DNA of 30,938 bases from a virus. The position numbers and the translations under genes were made by a program. Below, piece by piece: positions 15,465 through 22,723 of the stretch. The stretch lies in IMG/VR virus record IMGVR_UViG_3300036770_002653, positions 1 to 30,938 of that record, one strand, 5' to 3'. Every line of letters starts with the position of its first letter. The stretch's first letter is position 1. The notes below the pieces were generated by a model that was not told where the DNA came from, searched no databases, and was given only the letters and a program-made list of their open reading frames with translations.

Positions 15465-16237
15465 CCCGGCATCGTGCATGGCTCGTCAAGTTCGCCCGTC
15501 ACGCTCCGAATCCAGTCGAGGTAGAGCACCACGCGGGTGTGACCTGACTCCTCGCCGACGACGTACCTCGTCTTTCCGCCGACCCTCGCGACGTATGAGT
15601 TCACGCCAATGAGCCTCGTCGAGCCGTCGATCGCCGTCGCCCAGAGCGGGCCACCCGAGTCGCCCGGTGCTATGCACGTCGGGAGCGGCCCCGCGTCCGG
15701 CGTCCTGCGAATCTGGCAGACGTAGACGCCGTGTTCGATCGACCCGAGGACGACCGTCCCAGCCCGCAGCCGCTGGTCGCCGCCAGTGAGCCCGCGAGTG
15801 AGCGTGCCGGTCATCCCGTACCCTGCGGCGGCGGCGACGCTCCCGAGCCTCTCTGTGCCGTCGGCGAGCCTTGGGTACACGTCGGCGTGTCGATGCCGCT
15901 CGAGCCGCGCCAGGGCGATGTCGTGCCACCCGTGGACGCCGGTCCATTCGGGGTGCCGCACGACGCGATCGCACGCGAGACGCTCGCCGCCGAGGACGAC
16001 GGTGACCGATTGCATCTCGTGCGGGACGTGGGCCGCCGTCAGTACCCAGTGCGGTGATATGAGCGTGCCAGACCCGGCGAGCGGCACGCCTTCGGCGTTG
16101 TTTCCGACGACCCGCACGACGTATCCCGCGAACGTCGCGCCGTAGTCGAGGTAGCGTGCGTCGCCTTTCGACTCGTCAATCGTGGCGGCAGACGCCGCGA
16201 GGGCCGACACGGCGATGAGCGTCGCCAGGAGTCGCAT
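15446..16237 (-). CDS. Exported trypsin-like serine protease (S1 family)
   Basis: A 263-residue protein with a signal peptide (MRLLATLIAVSALAASA, cleavage probably after ASA) and a chymotrypsin-fold domain. The catalytic triad is in order: His70 in VLTAAHV, Asp106 in HDIALARL, Ser194 in GDSGGPL. GSGTLISPHWVLTAAH is a standard trypsin block. Cysteines around 174 and 188 may pair near the active site, and a CTMPGC tail could form another bridge. Phage genomes rarely encode exported S1 proteases. Possible roles are lysis, host-surface remodelling or virion processing. The stop overlaps the next small gene; a 96-base untranslated gap with a candidate promoter precedes it. Confidence 0.9.
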   Translation of the reverse strand: MRLLATLIAVSALAASAATIDESKGDARYLDYGATFAGYVVRVVGNNAEGVPLAGSGTLISPHWVLTAAHVPHEMQSVTVVLGGERLACDRVVRHPEWTGVHGWHDIALARLERHRHADVYPRLADGTERLGSVAAAAGYGMTGTLTRGLTGGDQRLRAGTVVLGSIEHGVYVCQIRRTPDAGPLPTCIAPGDSGGPLWATAIDGSTRLIGVNSYVARVGGKTRYVVGEESGHTRVVLYLDWIRSVTGELDEPCTMPGCQPPR

Positions 16238-16291
16238 GCCCGATCATGGCACGCGAGGCTAGTGGCCTTGCAGTTAGCGTGATACACGGAA

Positions 16292-16327
16292 GCGGCGTGT
16301 TATACCGACCGCATAAACACTAGTTCC
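16292..16327 (-). promoter_or_regulatory. Candidate promoter and operator upstream of the protease gene
   Basis: This is the only sizeable gap in the run from 3228 to about 18534. On the minus strand a -10 TATAAC (16304-16299) is 17 bases from a weak -35 GGAACT (16327-16322). The same stretch contains an imperfect palindrome on the plus strand, GTGTTAT (16297-16303) and ATAAACAC (16313-16320), with CTAGT just inside the -35, like the operator sites at 26182 and 30578. The leader runs about 55 bases to the ATG at 16237. Prediction by eye. Confidence 0.4.
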
Positions 16328-16333
16328 GCAACC

Positions 16334-16477
16334 CTACCTCGTCATCCACATGAGCCCCCAGTTCGCCATTCCGTAGCTCGCCCACACGACGAACCCGGCG
16401 GGGCTGCCCTTCCACCACTGCTCGATGGCGACGGCCCAGTAGATCAGCGAGACGAGGAAGAGGAGCGGTGCGCTCAT
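16334..16477 (-). CDS. Small hydrophobic membrane protein
   Basis: A 47-residue protein with hydrophobic stretches LLFLVSLIYWAVAI and AGFVVWASYGMANWGLMWM, so probably two short membrane helices. ATG 16477 overlaps the upstream stop as ATGA. Tiny two-helix proteins of this kind are common in phage genomes; some are holin-like or interfere with host membrane functions. No family is recognised. Confidence 0.65.
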   Translation of the reverse strand: MSAPLLFLVSLIYWAVAIEQWWKGSPAGFVVWASYGMANWGLMWMTR

Positions 16478-16818
16478 GAGTACACCCCGCCGTAGCAGAT
16501 GGGCTGAATCTTCTGGACGCGACGGTGATACCGCTCGTCCTCGCTCCACCCGTCGCGGATCGGTCGTGCCCGCTCCTCGGTCCAGGCGTCGAGGCGAAGA
16601 TCGACGACAGTCGAGTCGTCCTCGGCGTCCTCGATCGCCTTACGCTCGCGAATCTCGCTCACGACGCGACTGCGGTTCGCGAGCCCGAACCGCTGTGCCG
16701 TGCGTGTCACGGTGTTCGGCGTGACTCGCAGCCGATCAGCGATGTCTTCGACACGAAGCGTCTCGTCGTGCCAGAGACGAAACAACAAGGCAGCGTCCGT
16801 GATTCTGCGATGTCCCAC
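16474..16818 (-). CDS. Helix-turn-helix protein, likely regulator
   Basis: A 114-residue protein with a clear N-terminal helix-turn-helix, LRVEDIADRLRVTPNTVTRTAQRFGLANRSR (about residues 22-52), then a charged linker EIRERKAIEDAEDD and a C-terminal AWTEERARPIRDGWSEDERYHRRVQ. The true start is GTG 16818, five bases after AGGAGGTG; the open frame further upstream is shadow inside the clamp end. The plan resembles the protein at 11668-12063. It sits at the boundary between DNA-metabolism genes and the late block, a good place for a regulator, although none has been shown. Confidence 0.8.
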   Translation of the reverse strand: MGHRRITDAALLFRLWHDETLRVEDIADRLRVTPNTVTRTAQRFGLANRSRVVSEIRERKAIEDAEDDSTVVDLRLDAWTEERARPIRDGWSEDERYHRRVQKIQPICYGGVYS

Positions 16819-16829
16819 GTTGCACCTCC

Positions 16830-17951
16830 TCAGTCGTTCGACAGGGGCATGATCACGCCGGTGTAGACGCCGCCGTTGCGGAGAACGCACGCGGACTGCG
16901 CGTCCACGAGCTCGACCGTGATGTGCGGCCCCTCATCCGTCGCGATGCCACGCAGCCACTCGACCACGAACACGGGATCGAGCTTCACCTTCACGGGATC
17001 GCCGCCGCTGACGACCTCGATCGTCACGTCGCTCTGCCCGTACTCCGCGCTCTGCCCGTGAAGCGTCACGCCGTCAGCCGAGAACGTGAAGTCCACGCCC
17101 TTCGACTGCTCGCTGGTCACGATCGCCGCCGCCCTGGTCGCAGCGATGAGCTCGTCGCGATCGACCACCGTGTCGATCGCACCGGGCCGGTCCTTCGGCA
17201 GCACGTCACGCCAGCGAGGGAACCGACCGGCGATCTGCCGAGCCGTCACGACGCACCCCGGCAACGTGGCGACAAGCTCGTGCTCGCTCGCCTCCAGTTG
17301 CACCGCGTCGTCGCCACGGGCCGCCACGCTCGCGAGCGACGCGAGCACCCGAGCCGGTACGAGGGCCGAGCCGTCGTCCACCGCCTGGTCGTGCTCCACT
17401 GCCACGTGCGAGAGCCGACGCCCGTCGGTCGCCACGAACGAGCACTCGCCGCCGAGCACCTCGATGAGCACCGCACCGAGGGCGTAGCGGCTGGAGTCGG
17501 TGTCCGTCGCGTAGACGCACGCCTTCACCGCTCTGGCGAACTGGTCGCACGGGACACGCACGAGCGTTCTGAGCGGCTCGTGGTTCCACGTCGGCCACTC
17601 GGCGGCGCTCTCGACCGGGAGCCGCCACGTGCCACGCCCGGCGGTCACGACGCACGACGTGCCGTCAGGCGTGATCGTCACCTCCTCGGAGCGAGCCTCG
17701 GCGAGGATCGCCCGCAGCCGCGCGAACGGCAGCAGGATCGGCTCGCCGTCGTACGGGACATCAACCGCGATCTGGAGTTCCAAGTCAGTCGCCGTCAGCG
17801 TGCCACCGCCAAGCAGCACGCACGCGAGGATCGGCTTCGCCGGTCGCGTCGGCACCGCTGCCGCCACGTCCGCGAGTGCCGCCTTGAGCGTCGCCGTTGC
17901 CAGCACGATGCCAGTACTCCTTCGCCGCTTCGTAGCCGTTGCTGTCGTCAT
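16830..17951 (-). CDS. dnaN: DNA polymerase III beta-type sliding clamp
   Basis: A 373-residue DnaN-type clamp. VLATATLKAALADVAAAVPTRPAKPILACVLL (about residues 16-47) is the first-domain start, SSRYALGAVLIEV and FVATDGRRLSHVAV (around 155-185) are the conserved middle block, and VVTARQIAGRFPRWRDVLP and the final CVLRNGGVYTGVIMPLSND match the third domain, ending in the usual MP-L. It would encircle DNA and tether a polymerase. GGAGGAG lies upstream of ATG 17951; a longer start adds ten poorly supported residues. The final gene overlaps by 167 bases with a small membrane protein in another frame. No phage polymerase is seen in the window, so the clamp probably serves host PolIII or a gene outside. 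Confidence 0.88.
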   Translation of the reverse strand: MTTATATKRRRSTGIVLATATLKAALADVAAAVPTRPAKPILACVLLGGGTLTATDLELQIAVDVPYDGEPILLPFARLRAILAEARSEEVTITPDGTSCVVTAGRGTWRLPVESAAEWPTWNHEPLRTLVRVPCDQFARAVKACVYATDTDSSRYALGAVLIEVLGGECSFVATDGRRLSHVAVEHDQAVDDGSALVPARVLASLASVAARGDDAVQLEASEHELVATLPGCVVTARQIAGRFPRWRDVLPKDRPGAIDTVVDRDELIAATRAAAIVTSEQSKGVDFTFSADGVTLHGQSAEYGQSDVTIEVVSGGDPVKVKLDPVFVVEWLRGIATDEGPHITVELVDAQSACVLRNGGVYTGVIMPLSND

Positions 17952-18048
17952 GTCCTCTCCTCCTGAGTGACGCACCCACAAGGATCCCGAGGGCGAACGT
18001 CGCCGACTGGATCACGATCCCGATTGCGATGATGGCGAGCTCGGTCAT
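17785..18048 (-). CDS. Small membrane protein overlapping the clamp gene
   Basis: An 87-residue protein: one N-terminal membrane helix IIAIGIVIQSATFALGILVGASL (about 5-27), then RRRGHDDSNGYEAAKEYWHRAGN and a Gly/Arg/Asp-rich tail. ATG 18048 overlaps the upstream stop as ATGA, strongly supporting translation. The last 167 bases lie inside the first 167 bases of the clamp gene in a different frame, so the tail composition is dictated by the clamp. The helix is a real feature; the tail may be of little importance. Confidence 0.6.
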   Translation of the reverse strand: MTELAIIAIGIVIQSATFALGILVGASLRRRGHDDSNGYEAAKEYWHRAGNGDAQGGTRGRGGSGADATGEADPRVRAAWRWHADGD

Positions 18049-18290
18049 GCCGCGCCGCCTTTCTGCCCGCCGAACGCCGCGCGACGCATGATCTCGGCGT
18101 CGAGCTCGGCCCGCTCGAGGTGCAGCGACTGACGGGCGAGACGGTCTCGCAGGTCTCGCACGCGACGACGCAACTCGCCGATCGCGTCGCCAGCACGTTC
18201 GAGCACGAGCCGCGAGGCGTCGTCGGTCGAGTCATCCCACGAGCGGCGACGACACGCGGCGTGAGCTGCGGTGATCTCTCGATCAGTCAT
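18045..18290 (-). CDS. Small coiled-coil protein
   Basis: An 81-residue highly charged helical protein: RLVLERAGDAIGELRRRVRDLRDRLARQSLHLERAELDAEIMRRAAF reads as a continuous coiled coil. ATG 18290 has GGAGG six bases upstream and overlaps the previous stop by eight bases. The longer frame upstream (to 18434) is a shadow in the neighbour. Unknown function, probably an assembly or accessory protein of the replication block. Confidence 0.72.
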   Translation of the reverse strand: MTDREITAAHAACRRRSWDDSTDDASRLVLERAGDAIGELRRRVRDLRDRLARQSLHLERAELDAEIMRRAAFGGQKGGAA

Positions 18291-18534
18291 CGGAGGCCTC
18301 CAGCGATTCGAGGGTCGGGATGATCGTGTTGGCACGTCCGTCTCGCCACTCGACCCAGCCACGCTTCCGCAGCGGACGCAGGTGACACAGAGCGCCCTCG
18401 GGCGACAGAAAGCCGAACGCATCGCAGATGTCACGGACGCTGCACCCGATACGCTCGCGGGCGTGGTGGTCGCGCACCCACTGCCAGACCTCGCGCTGGC
18501 GTTCGGTGATCGGCGGGAGCGTAGTGGCGGTCAT
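18283..18534 (-). CDS. LexA-N-terminal-like winged-helix protein
   Basis: An 83-residue protein that is essentially one winged helix of the LexA DNA-binding type: ITERQREVWQWVRDHHARERIGCSVRDICDAFGFLSPEGALCHLRPLRKRGWVEWRDGRANTI (about 9-71). The classic LexA opening 'LT.RQ..V...I......G..PS.R.I' is present, but there is no protease domain. ATG 18534 overlaps the replication-gene stop (ATGA). It might bind the phage control sites or act as a co-regulator of replication genes. A function other than DNA binding is not visible. Confidence 0.82.
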   Translation of the reverse strand: MTATTLPPITERQREVWQWVRDHHARERIGCSVRDICDAFGFLSPEGALCHLRPLRKRGWVEWRDGRANTIIPTLESLEASDD

Positions 18535-19379
18535 GTGCGAGCCTCCAGCTTTAGTCTCCTCGTCTTGTCCAGCATCGCCCGGCGTGCAATCTCGGCCGGG
18601 CCAGACCAGACGGCAGGCGGTCGCGGTGCGTCGGCAAAGTCGCCTCGGCCAGCCGCCGCCGTCTTGTCGTCGAACTCGCCGCCGAGGAGGCGGTCGAGGA
18701 AGCGTCCCTTCGTCGCGTCCATCGAGCAGAACTGCCGCAGCGATACGGGCGTGCGGAAGTAGCCGACGGTCGCGAGCTTCGCGATCCCGGCCTGGTACGC
18801 CTCGACCCAGTCAGGCTCAGAAAGCCGATCGACAGCCGGAGGCGGCGGGTTGGTCATCTTCCACGTCTTGCCCGGCCCGGCGTTCCAAGCCTTGCGGAGG
18901 GCACGCCACGCATCGACTGCGAAGCCCTCGCGCGGAAGAGGAGGAAGTTCTTCTCTCGTCTCGTCTCGTCTCGTCCGGCGCGGTGCCGGACACGTGTCTG
19001 GAGGTCTGTCCGGCACGATGCCGGACACGACCGTTTCGTCGCGGGCCGCAGCCTTGCGGGACGCATCGAGCGCCCGCTGTTTTGCGGTCTCGGAGTTGTG
19101 CCGATCCCAGTTCGGAATAACGATTCCGCCCTGGTCTTCGGCGAGCCACCCGACACTCACAAGTGCCTGGGCGAACCCCGAGAGTCCCACGATTTCGTCC
19201 ACGAGCTCGCCGGTCTCGTCGGCCACGTGGCCGTTCCGCGAGTGCCGGTCGAACCAACTCCATAGCCGGAAGAGCTTGCCGTAGATGTCGTCTTTCGTGA
19301 CTCCGCACGCCCGCGCAAGCCGCCGGATTTCCGGGGCGTCGATGAGGTCGTGTCGCATCTTGAGCCACGAGCCGGCCAT
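18531..19379 (-). CDS. Phage replication initiator (O-like)
   Basis: A 282-residue replisome organiser-like protein. The N-terminal third, WLKMRHDLIDAPEIRRLARACGVTKDDIYGKLFRLWSWFDRHSRNGHVADETGELVDEIVGLSGFAQALVSVGWL, is a winged-helix domain of the type that starts phage replication proteins. A low-complexity linker (about residues 118-155, with RRTRRDETREELPPLP) follows, then a helical C-terminal half with SEPDWVEAYQAGIAKLATVGYF and a FLDRLLGGEFDDK part. ATG 19379 is preceded by AAAGGAGG. Direct and inverted repeats lie in the linker DNA, where lambda O has its origin. No helicase loader is seen in the window. Confidence 0.7.
   Translation of the reverse strand: MAGSWLKMRHDLIDAPEIRRLARACGVTKDDIYGKLFRLWSWFDRHSRNGHVADETGELVDEIVGLSGFAQALVSVGWLAEDQGGIVIPNWDRHNSETAKQRALDASRKAAARDETVVSGIVPDRPPDTCPAPRRTRRDETREELPPLPREGFAVDAWRALRKAWNAGPGKTWKMTNPPPPAVDRLSEPDWVEAYQAGIAKLATVGYFRTPVSLRQFCSMDATKGRFLDRLLGGEFDDKTAAAGRGDFADAPRPPAVWSGPAEIARRAMLDKTRRLKLEART
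18955..19028. repeat. Repeat cluster in the initiator gene, candidate replication origin
   Basis: In the linker-coding part of the initiator gene, CTCGT is repeated four times in tandem at 18955-18974. Next comes an inverted pair GTGCCGGACA (18983-18992) and TGTCCGGCAC (19007-19016), and a third copy, ATGCCGGACA, follows at 19018-19027. A further palindrome, CGGAAT/ATTCCG, is at 19113-19128. In lambda-type phages the origin is an iteron cluster inside the O gene between the DNA-binding and partner-binding regions. The location matches, but an AT-rich unwinding segment is not obvious. Confidence 0.45.
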
Positions 19380-19392
19380 CCTTGGCCTCCTT

Positions 19393-20796
19393 TCAGGCGC
19401 TCGCAAAACCACGAGCCTGAGACGCCACAGCGGTCATGTAGATGGCTACCGGGTCTTCATTCATGTCTCCGGCCCTGTGAATCATCGCCAGCAGCGGCAG
19501 CTTCTTGTAATCGTCCGACGAAGCTGCCCTTGCGATCTCGTGGCAGATGACTGATTCGACGCGACCGCGACGACGAAGCGGCTCGCAGTCAGCGAACCAC
19601 GAATGCTCCTTGTCAACAAAGATATGAAGCTCTTTGTTGCGGATTTCGTGCCTAACGATTACCTCGTTTCCGGCGACGTGGTGAACACGAATCTTCCACC
19701 TACCAGCCTTTGACAAAGCCTCAGCCGCTTCGCCTGTTTGCGTCTTTGAGAAACGCTTGTGTCGCCTGCCGGTATCAACAGGCTCGACAGTGCCATCTTC
19801 TCCGTCAGGCTTTTGATCCCGCCTGCCCTTGACGGCGTCATTCATGTCCATCTCGATGTCGCTGCAAAGAGATGACCACTCAAAGTCTTCTGCCTCGGCA
19901 TCCGCCTGCTCAAGGACGGGCCGGATCTGCTGGTAGACGGCCTGCATCAGATCGTTCCACTCGTCCTCGTCGGCAAGCCCGTCCTTCAGCGGGTTTGGCT
20001 GGAACTCAATTCCCAAGTTCAGCACGCCGTACACGCGGGCGGTGTTGAAATCACCGCAGCAGTCGCCAGTTGTCTGCATGAGACGGTGTCCCCAAAACAC
20101 GCTCATGCCGTGCCGAGTCGCCTTCTCGCCATCACAGATGATCCCGAACCAGCCGCTGAATGGCTTTCCGTCTAGCTCGCCGCTGACGACAACCTTGTCG
20201 CGAAGCTCTGGCCCAAGGTTAGGGCGGAGAATGCGAGATTCGCCGTTATGGATGGCCTCAATCTTTACGCCTTCCTTCAGTCGCATCGCGTAGAAGAACG
20301 AAAGCTCATCAAGCAATCGGTTCACGTCGTTCAGCGACTTTCCGCACATCGGGAAATGAATCTTCATTCCAGTCGCGGACGCAACCGGACGATCTTGAAC
20401 CTCAAAAGACGTATCGCCGCACTCCATCATTTCCCGATAGTTGATCGTGGCCATGCGACGCACTCCCGCCTTCACCGTACTGATCGTCGCCGTGCCAACT
20501 TGGGTGATCCAGCACGCAGATGCTGTGAATCCGATTCCGTACTGCCCGGCACGCGTCGTGCTCGTGCGATGATGAACGCCTGGAGAAACCATTCGCCGAA
20601 GGTCGTCGCATCCGCCTCCGTTGTCTTCGATGCTCACCGACAGGTTCTTGCGGCGCGACTCAATCCGAATCGTTATGTGCGCTGCATTCTGGTCGAGCGA
20701 GTTGTCGATCAGTTCCTTGAAGCACTTAGGCCACGACAGGCTGGTGTTAGCAAAGAAGTTGAAAATGCCGCCGCCGAGATCCATTTGCTCTTTCAT
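19393..20796 (-). CDS. GHKL-type ATPase (MORC/topo VI/HSP90-like)
   Basis: A 467-residue protein with a Bergerat ATP-binding fold. N-box: FKELIDNSLDQNA with Glu28 (catalytic) and Asn32; G1 box: EDNGGGCDDL at 57-66; G2 box: GQYGIGF at 84-90. The middle carries a beta-rich transducer-like region (DKVVVSGELDGKPFSGWFGI) and FQPNPLKDGLADEDEW. The C-terminal part has KELHIFVDKEHSWFADCEPL and VICHEIARAASSDDY. No nuclease or topoisomerase motif was found. The gene is less G+C-rich than its neighbours by eye and starts at ATG 20796 after AAGGTGA. It sits between the DUF3102-like gene and the initiator, so DNA-topology or anti-restriction roles are possible, but function is unknown. Confidence 0.8.
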   Translation of the reverse strand: MKEQMDLGGGIFNFFANTSLSWPKCFKELIDNSLDQNAAHITIRIESRRKNLSVSIEDNGGGCDDLRRMVSPGVHHRTSTTRAGQYGIGFTASACWITQVGTATISTVKAGVRRMATINYREMMECGDTSFEVQDRPVASATGMKIHFPMCGKSLNDVNRLLDELSFFYAMRLKEGVKIEAIHNGESRILRPNLGPELRDKVVVSGELDGKPFSGWFGIICDGEKATRHGMSVFWGHRLMQTTGDCCGDFNTARVYGVLNLGIEFQPNPLKDGLADEDEWNDLMQAVYQQIRPVLEQADAEAEDFEWSSLCSDIEMDMNDAVKGRRDQKPDGEDGTVEPVDTGRRHKRFSKTQTGEAAEALSKAGRWKIRVHHVAGNEVIVRHEIRNKELHIFVDKEHSWFADCEPLRRRGRVESVICHEIARAASSDDYKKLPLLAMIHRAGDMNEDPVAIYMTAVASQARGFASA

Positions 20797-20799
20797 GTG

Positions 20800-21432
20800 T
20801 CACCTTTGCTTGCAACGGGAAACCCAGGTCAACAAAAGCCCCTCCAGTTCGTCCGCTCTCTCGGGGCACGCATCGAGAAAAGCGAGTGCGTAGTAGCTGA
20901 TTTCATCAAGCATCCGATCAGGCTCGATCTCTTCGTCTGCCTGCGCCTGCGCGGCCTTGTTGGTTGCAGGCTTGCGAGGCTTGGCAGACGGCTTCTCGTC
21001 TGGCGACAACTCGTCCACGACAGCCTTTACGACGGCAGCCGTAATCGGCTTGCCTGTCTGCTCAGACGCCTCGCAGATTCGCTCCCACACAACCGGCACA
21101 TCTTCGGCCGGCAGCGATGCGAGCGGTCGGCATTGCCGCTCTGAGTCTGGTAGTGGGAGGTTCTTACTTGAACCCATGGGTTCAAGTAGTCGCATCGTCT
21201 CTGCCGCGGCTATTAGCCTGTTGGCCTGTTGATGCGTCCACCCAAACTCATCCCGCACCCACTGACCGAATCCGGCGTGATGATCTGCGAGCAGACGTTG
21301 GGCCTTCTCTAGCTCCCCGCCGACCGTTTCGATGTATTCAGCGAAAGACCGCTGGGCCTTGTGCTGTGCTGTTCGGATGTGATCCGCACATCGGTCAAGA
21401 CCCTTCGGCCGTGTTACGAGTTCTGTGCTCAT
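20800..21432 (-). CDS. DUF3102-like helical DNA-associated protein
   Basis: A 210-residue protein. The first domain, SFAEYIETVGGELEKAQRLLADHHAGFGQWVRDEFGWTHQQANRLIAAAE (about 29-78), is the DUF3102 pattern, seen in phage and plasmid proteins, a helical fold thought to act with DNA. The middle has RPLASLPAEDVPVVWERICEASEQTGKPITAAVVKAVVDEL, a small helical domain also found in ParB-like partners, followed by a lysine-rich linker and an acidic C-terminal segment. ATG 21432 overlaps the previous stop (ATGA); the start 15 bases upstream is less likely. Role unknown; probably replication or gene control. Confidence 0.72.
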   Translation of the reverse strand: MSTELVTRPKGLDRCADHIRTAQHKAQRSFAEYIETVGGELEKAQRLLADHHAGFGQWVRDEFGWTHQQANRLIAAAETMRLLEPMGSSKNLPLPDSERQCRPLASLPAEDVPVVWERICEASEQTGKPITAAVVKAVVDELSPDEKPSAKPRKPATNKAAQAQADEEIEPDRMLDEISYYALAFLDACPERADELEGLLLTWVSRCKQR

Positions 21433-21740
21433 GCCCTCACCCTCCAAACCACCGCCAACCTCCCTGACGCCGTCTTCCTCGTCCCATCCGCCACGACGAA
21501 CCCGCGCCTCGCAAGCTCGATCCGCCTGGGCCGCTGCGTGCTCGGGTTCATGCCCAGCCGCCGCTGCATCTCCTCATCGGTCAGCCCGCCAGGCGTCGCC
21601 TGGAGCAGCTCGAGCACGCGACGCTGCATCGCGTTGAGCGTGTCGCCGTCGAGCGAGTCAGCAGCCGCCGCCGAGGTGATCGAGCCGTTGACGCTCGGAG
21701 CTCGTGGGGCGAAGAGCGGGAGGTCTTCGAGGTCGGTCAT
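21429..21740 (-). CDS. Winged-helix DNA-binding protein
   Basis: A 103-residue protein whose C-terminal two-thirds is a winged helix: LNAMQRRVLELLQATPGGLTDEEMQRRLGMNPSTQRPRRIELARRGFVVADGTRKTASGRLAVVWRV. The pattern (helix, ...G-hT..E...rl......rR..L...G.v......R.t..G....W) is that of small phage regulators or DNA-binding adaptors that pair with methyltransferases. ATG 21740 overlaps the methyltransferase stop (ATGA). Confidence 0.78.
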   Translation of the reverse strand: MTDLEDLPLFAPRAPSVNGSITSAAAADSLDGDTLNAMQRRVLELLQATPGGLTDEEMQRRLGMNPSTQRPRRIELARRGFVVADGTRKTASGRLAVVWRVRA

Positions 21741-22723
21741 GCGAGAGCCTCCTGAGCGTCAAACAGCGTCACCTCGTGCTTCCGACCCTTGGCAGCCTCT
21801 TCGAGGTTCTTGACCGCCTGCCGGTAGTAAGCCGGCTTGAGCTCGACGCCGATCGCCTTGCGGCCGTTGAGCACCGCACCGTATGCCTCGCTGCCGACGC
21901 CCATGAACGGCGTCAGAACGGTCTCGCCGGGCAGGCTTCGTAGATGCACGATCCGCTCAATCACGTCGAGTTGCAGCGGGTGCATGTGCCGCTCGTCATC
22001 GTCTTCGCGGGCCTGCTTGTAAGGCAGCGTTCGCTCCAGACGGATGTCGTCCCAGAAAGCCGATGCGTACTGCCGCCAGATCCAGTGCGAGTAGCGGTTC
22101 TCAATCTGCTTGCCCTTGTGGCCGCGATACGCGAGCAGTTCGGACGGAATCTCGCGCTCGCCCGCGTACTCCAGCAGCCCGGTCGGGTTCGCAACCGGAA
22201 CCGGGTTCTCTCCGTCCTTGCGGAAGAGCAGAAGGCAGTCAGCCGAGGCAACGTCGCACAGACTCGCATCGGTCACGACTTGCTTGTGGGCGAGCCCCTT
22301 CGCCATCGTGCGGTTCCGCACGCCGAGCGGCTCCTTCCAGATGAAGTGCCGGCACCAGAACCGCCAGCCGAGGGACTCGTGCAGCCGAATGATCTCGCCG
22401 GGAAAGTCGATGAGCCCGCCGGGCGATGTCTTCCTCGGGATGTCCATGCAGTGAACCGCCGACAGCCGCCCAGGCATCGTCACCCGGTGAATCTCTCCGA
22501 CCACGAACGCATAGTGGTCGAAGAACTCTTGATGACTGCGGCAGTTCGAGAGGTCACGCTCAGAACTGGAGTAGTGGTACAAGCAGCCAGCACCATCTGC
22601 TGCGAACGGCGGCGAGTAGACCGAGAGATGCACCGACTCGTCGGGGATGCTCTGGAGCACCTCGCAGCAGTCGCCGTTGTAGATCGCGTAATCGTCTGTG
22701 ATTACTTGCTCGCTGACAGCCAT
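21737..22723 (-). CDS. DNA methyltransferase (amino-type, beta-like)
   Basis: A 328-residue DNA N6-adenine or N4-cytosine methyltransferase. Motif IV is SPPF (residues 37-40), followed by a target-recognition stretch, WIWRQYASAFWDDIRLERTLPYKQA, and motif I is the late TPFMGVGSEAYGAV with GVELKPAYYRQA. The order IV...I is that of the beta class; the SPP(F) version of DPPY is common in N4-C enzymes. It overlaps the helicase gene stop by 22 bases, with a weak AAAGGA. The absence of a partner nuclease suggests self-protection of phage DNA. The base modified is not determined. Confidence 0.88.
   Translation of the reverse strand: MAVSEQVITDDYAIYNGDCCEVLQSIPDESVHLSVYSPPFAADGAGCLYHYSSSERDLSNCRSHQEFFDHYAFVVGEIHRVTMPGRLSAVHCMDIPRKTSPGGLIDFPGEIIRLHESLGWRFWCRHFIWKEPLGVRNRTMAKGLAHKQVVTDASLCDVASADCLLLFRKDGENPVPVANPTGLLEYAGEREIPSELLAYRGHKGKQIENRYSHWIWRQYASAFWDDIRLERTLPYKQAREDDDERHMHPLQLDVIERIVHLRSLPGETVLTPFMGVGSEAYGAVLNGRKAIGVELKPAYYRQAVKNLEEAAKGRKHEVTLFDAQEALA

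Noticed and set aside
16923-17966. Plus-strand 347-residue frame opposite the clamp
   Set aside because: Arg/His-rich reverse shadow; the clamp has conserved beta-clamp blocks in all three domains.
18955-18974. Tandem CTCGT units as a CRISPR or phase-variation tract
   Set aside because: Far too short and with no spacers for CRISPR; a five-base unit in frame could shift frames, but four copies in a coding linker fit an origin/linker better.
21737-22723. Complete restriction-modification system
   Set aside because: The methyltransferase has no nuclease neighbour; the adjacent SF2 protein lacks a nuclease domain and type III Res architecture.
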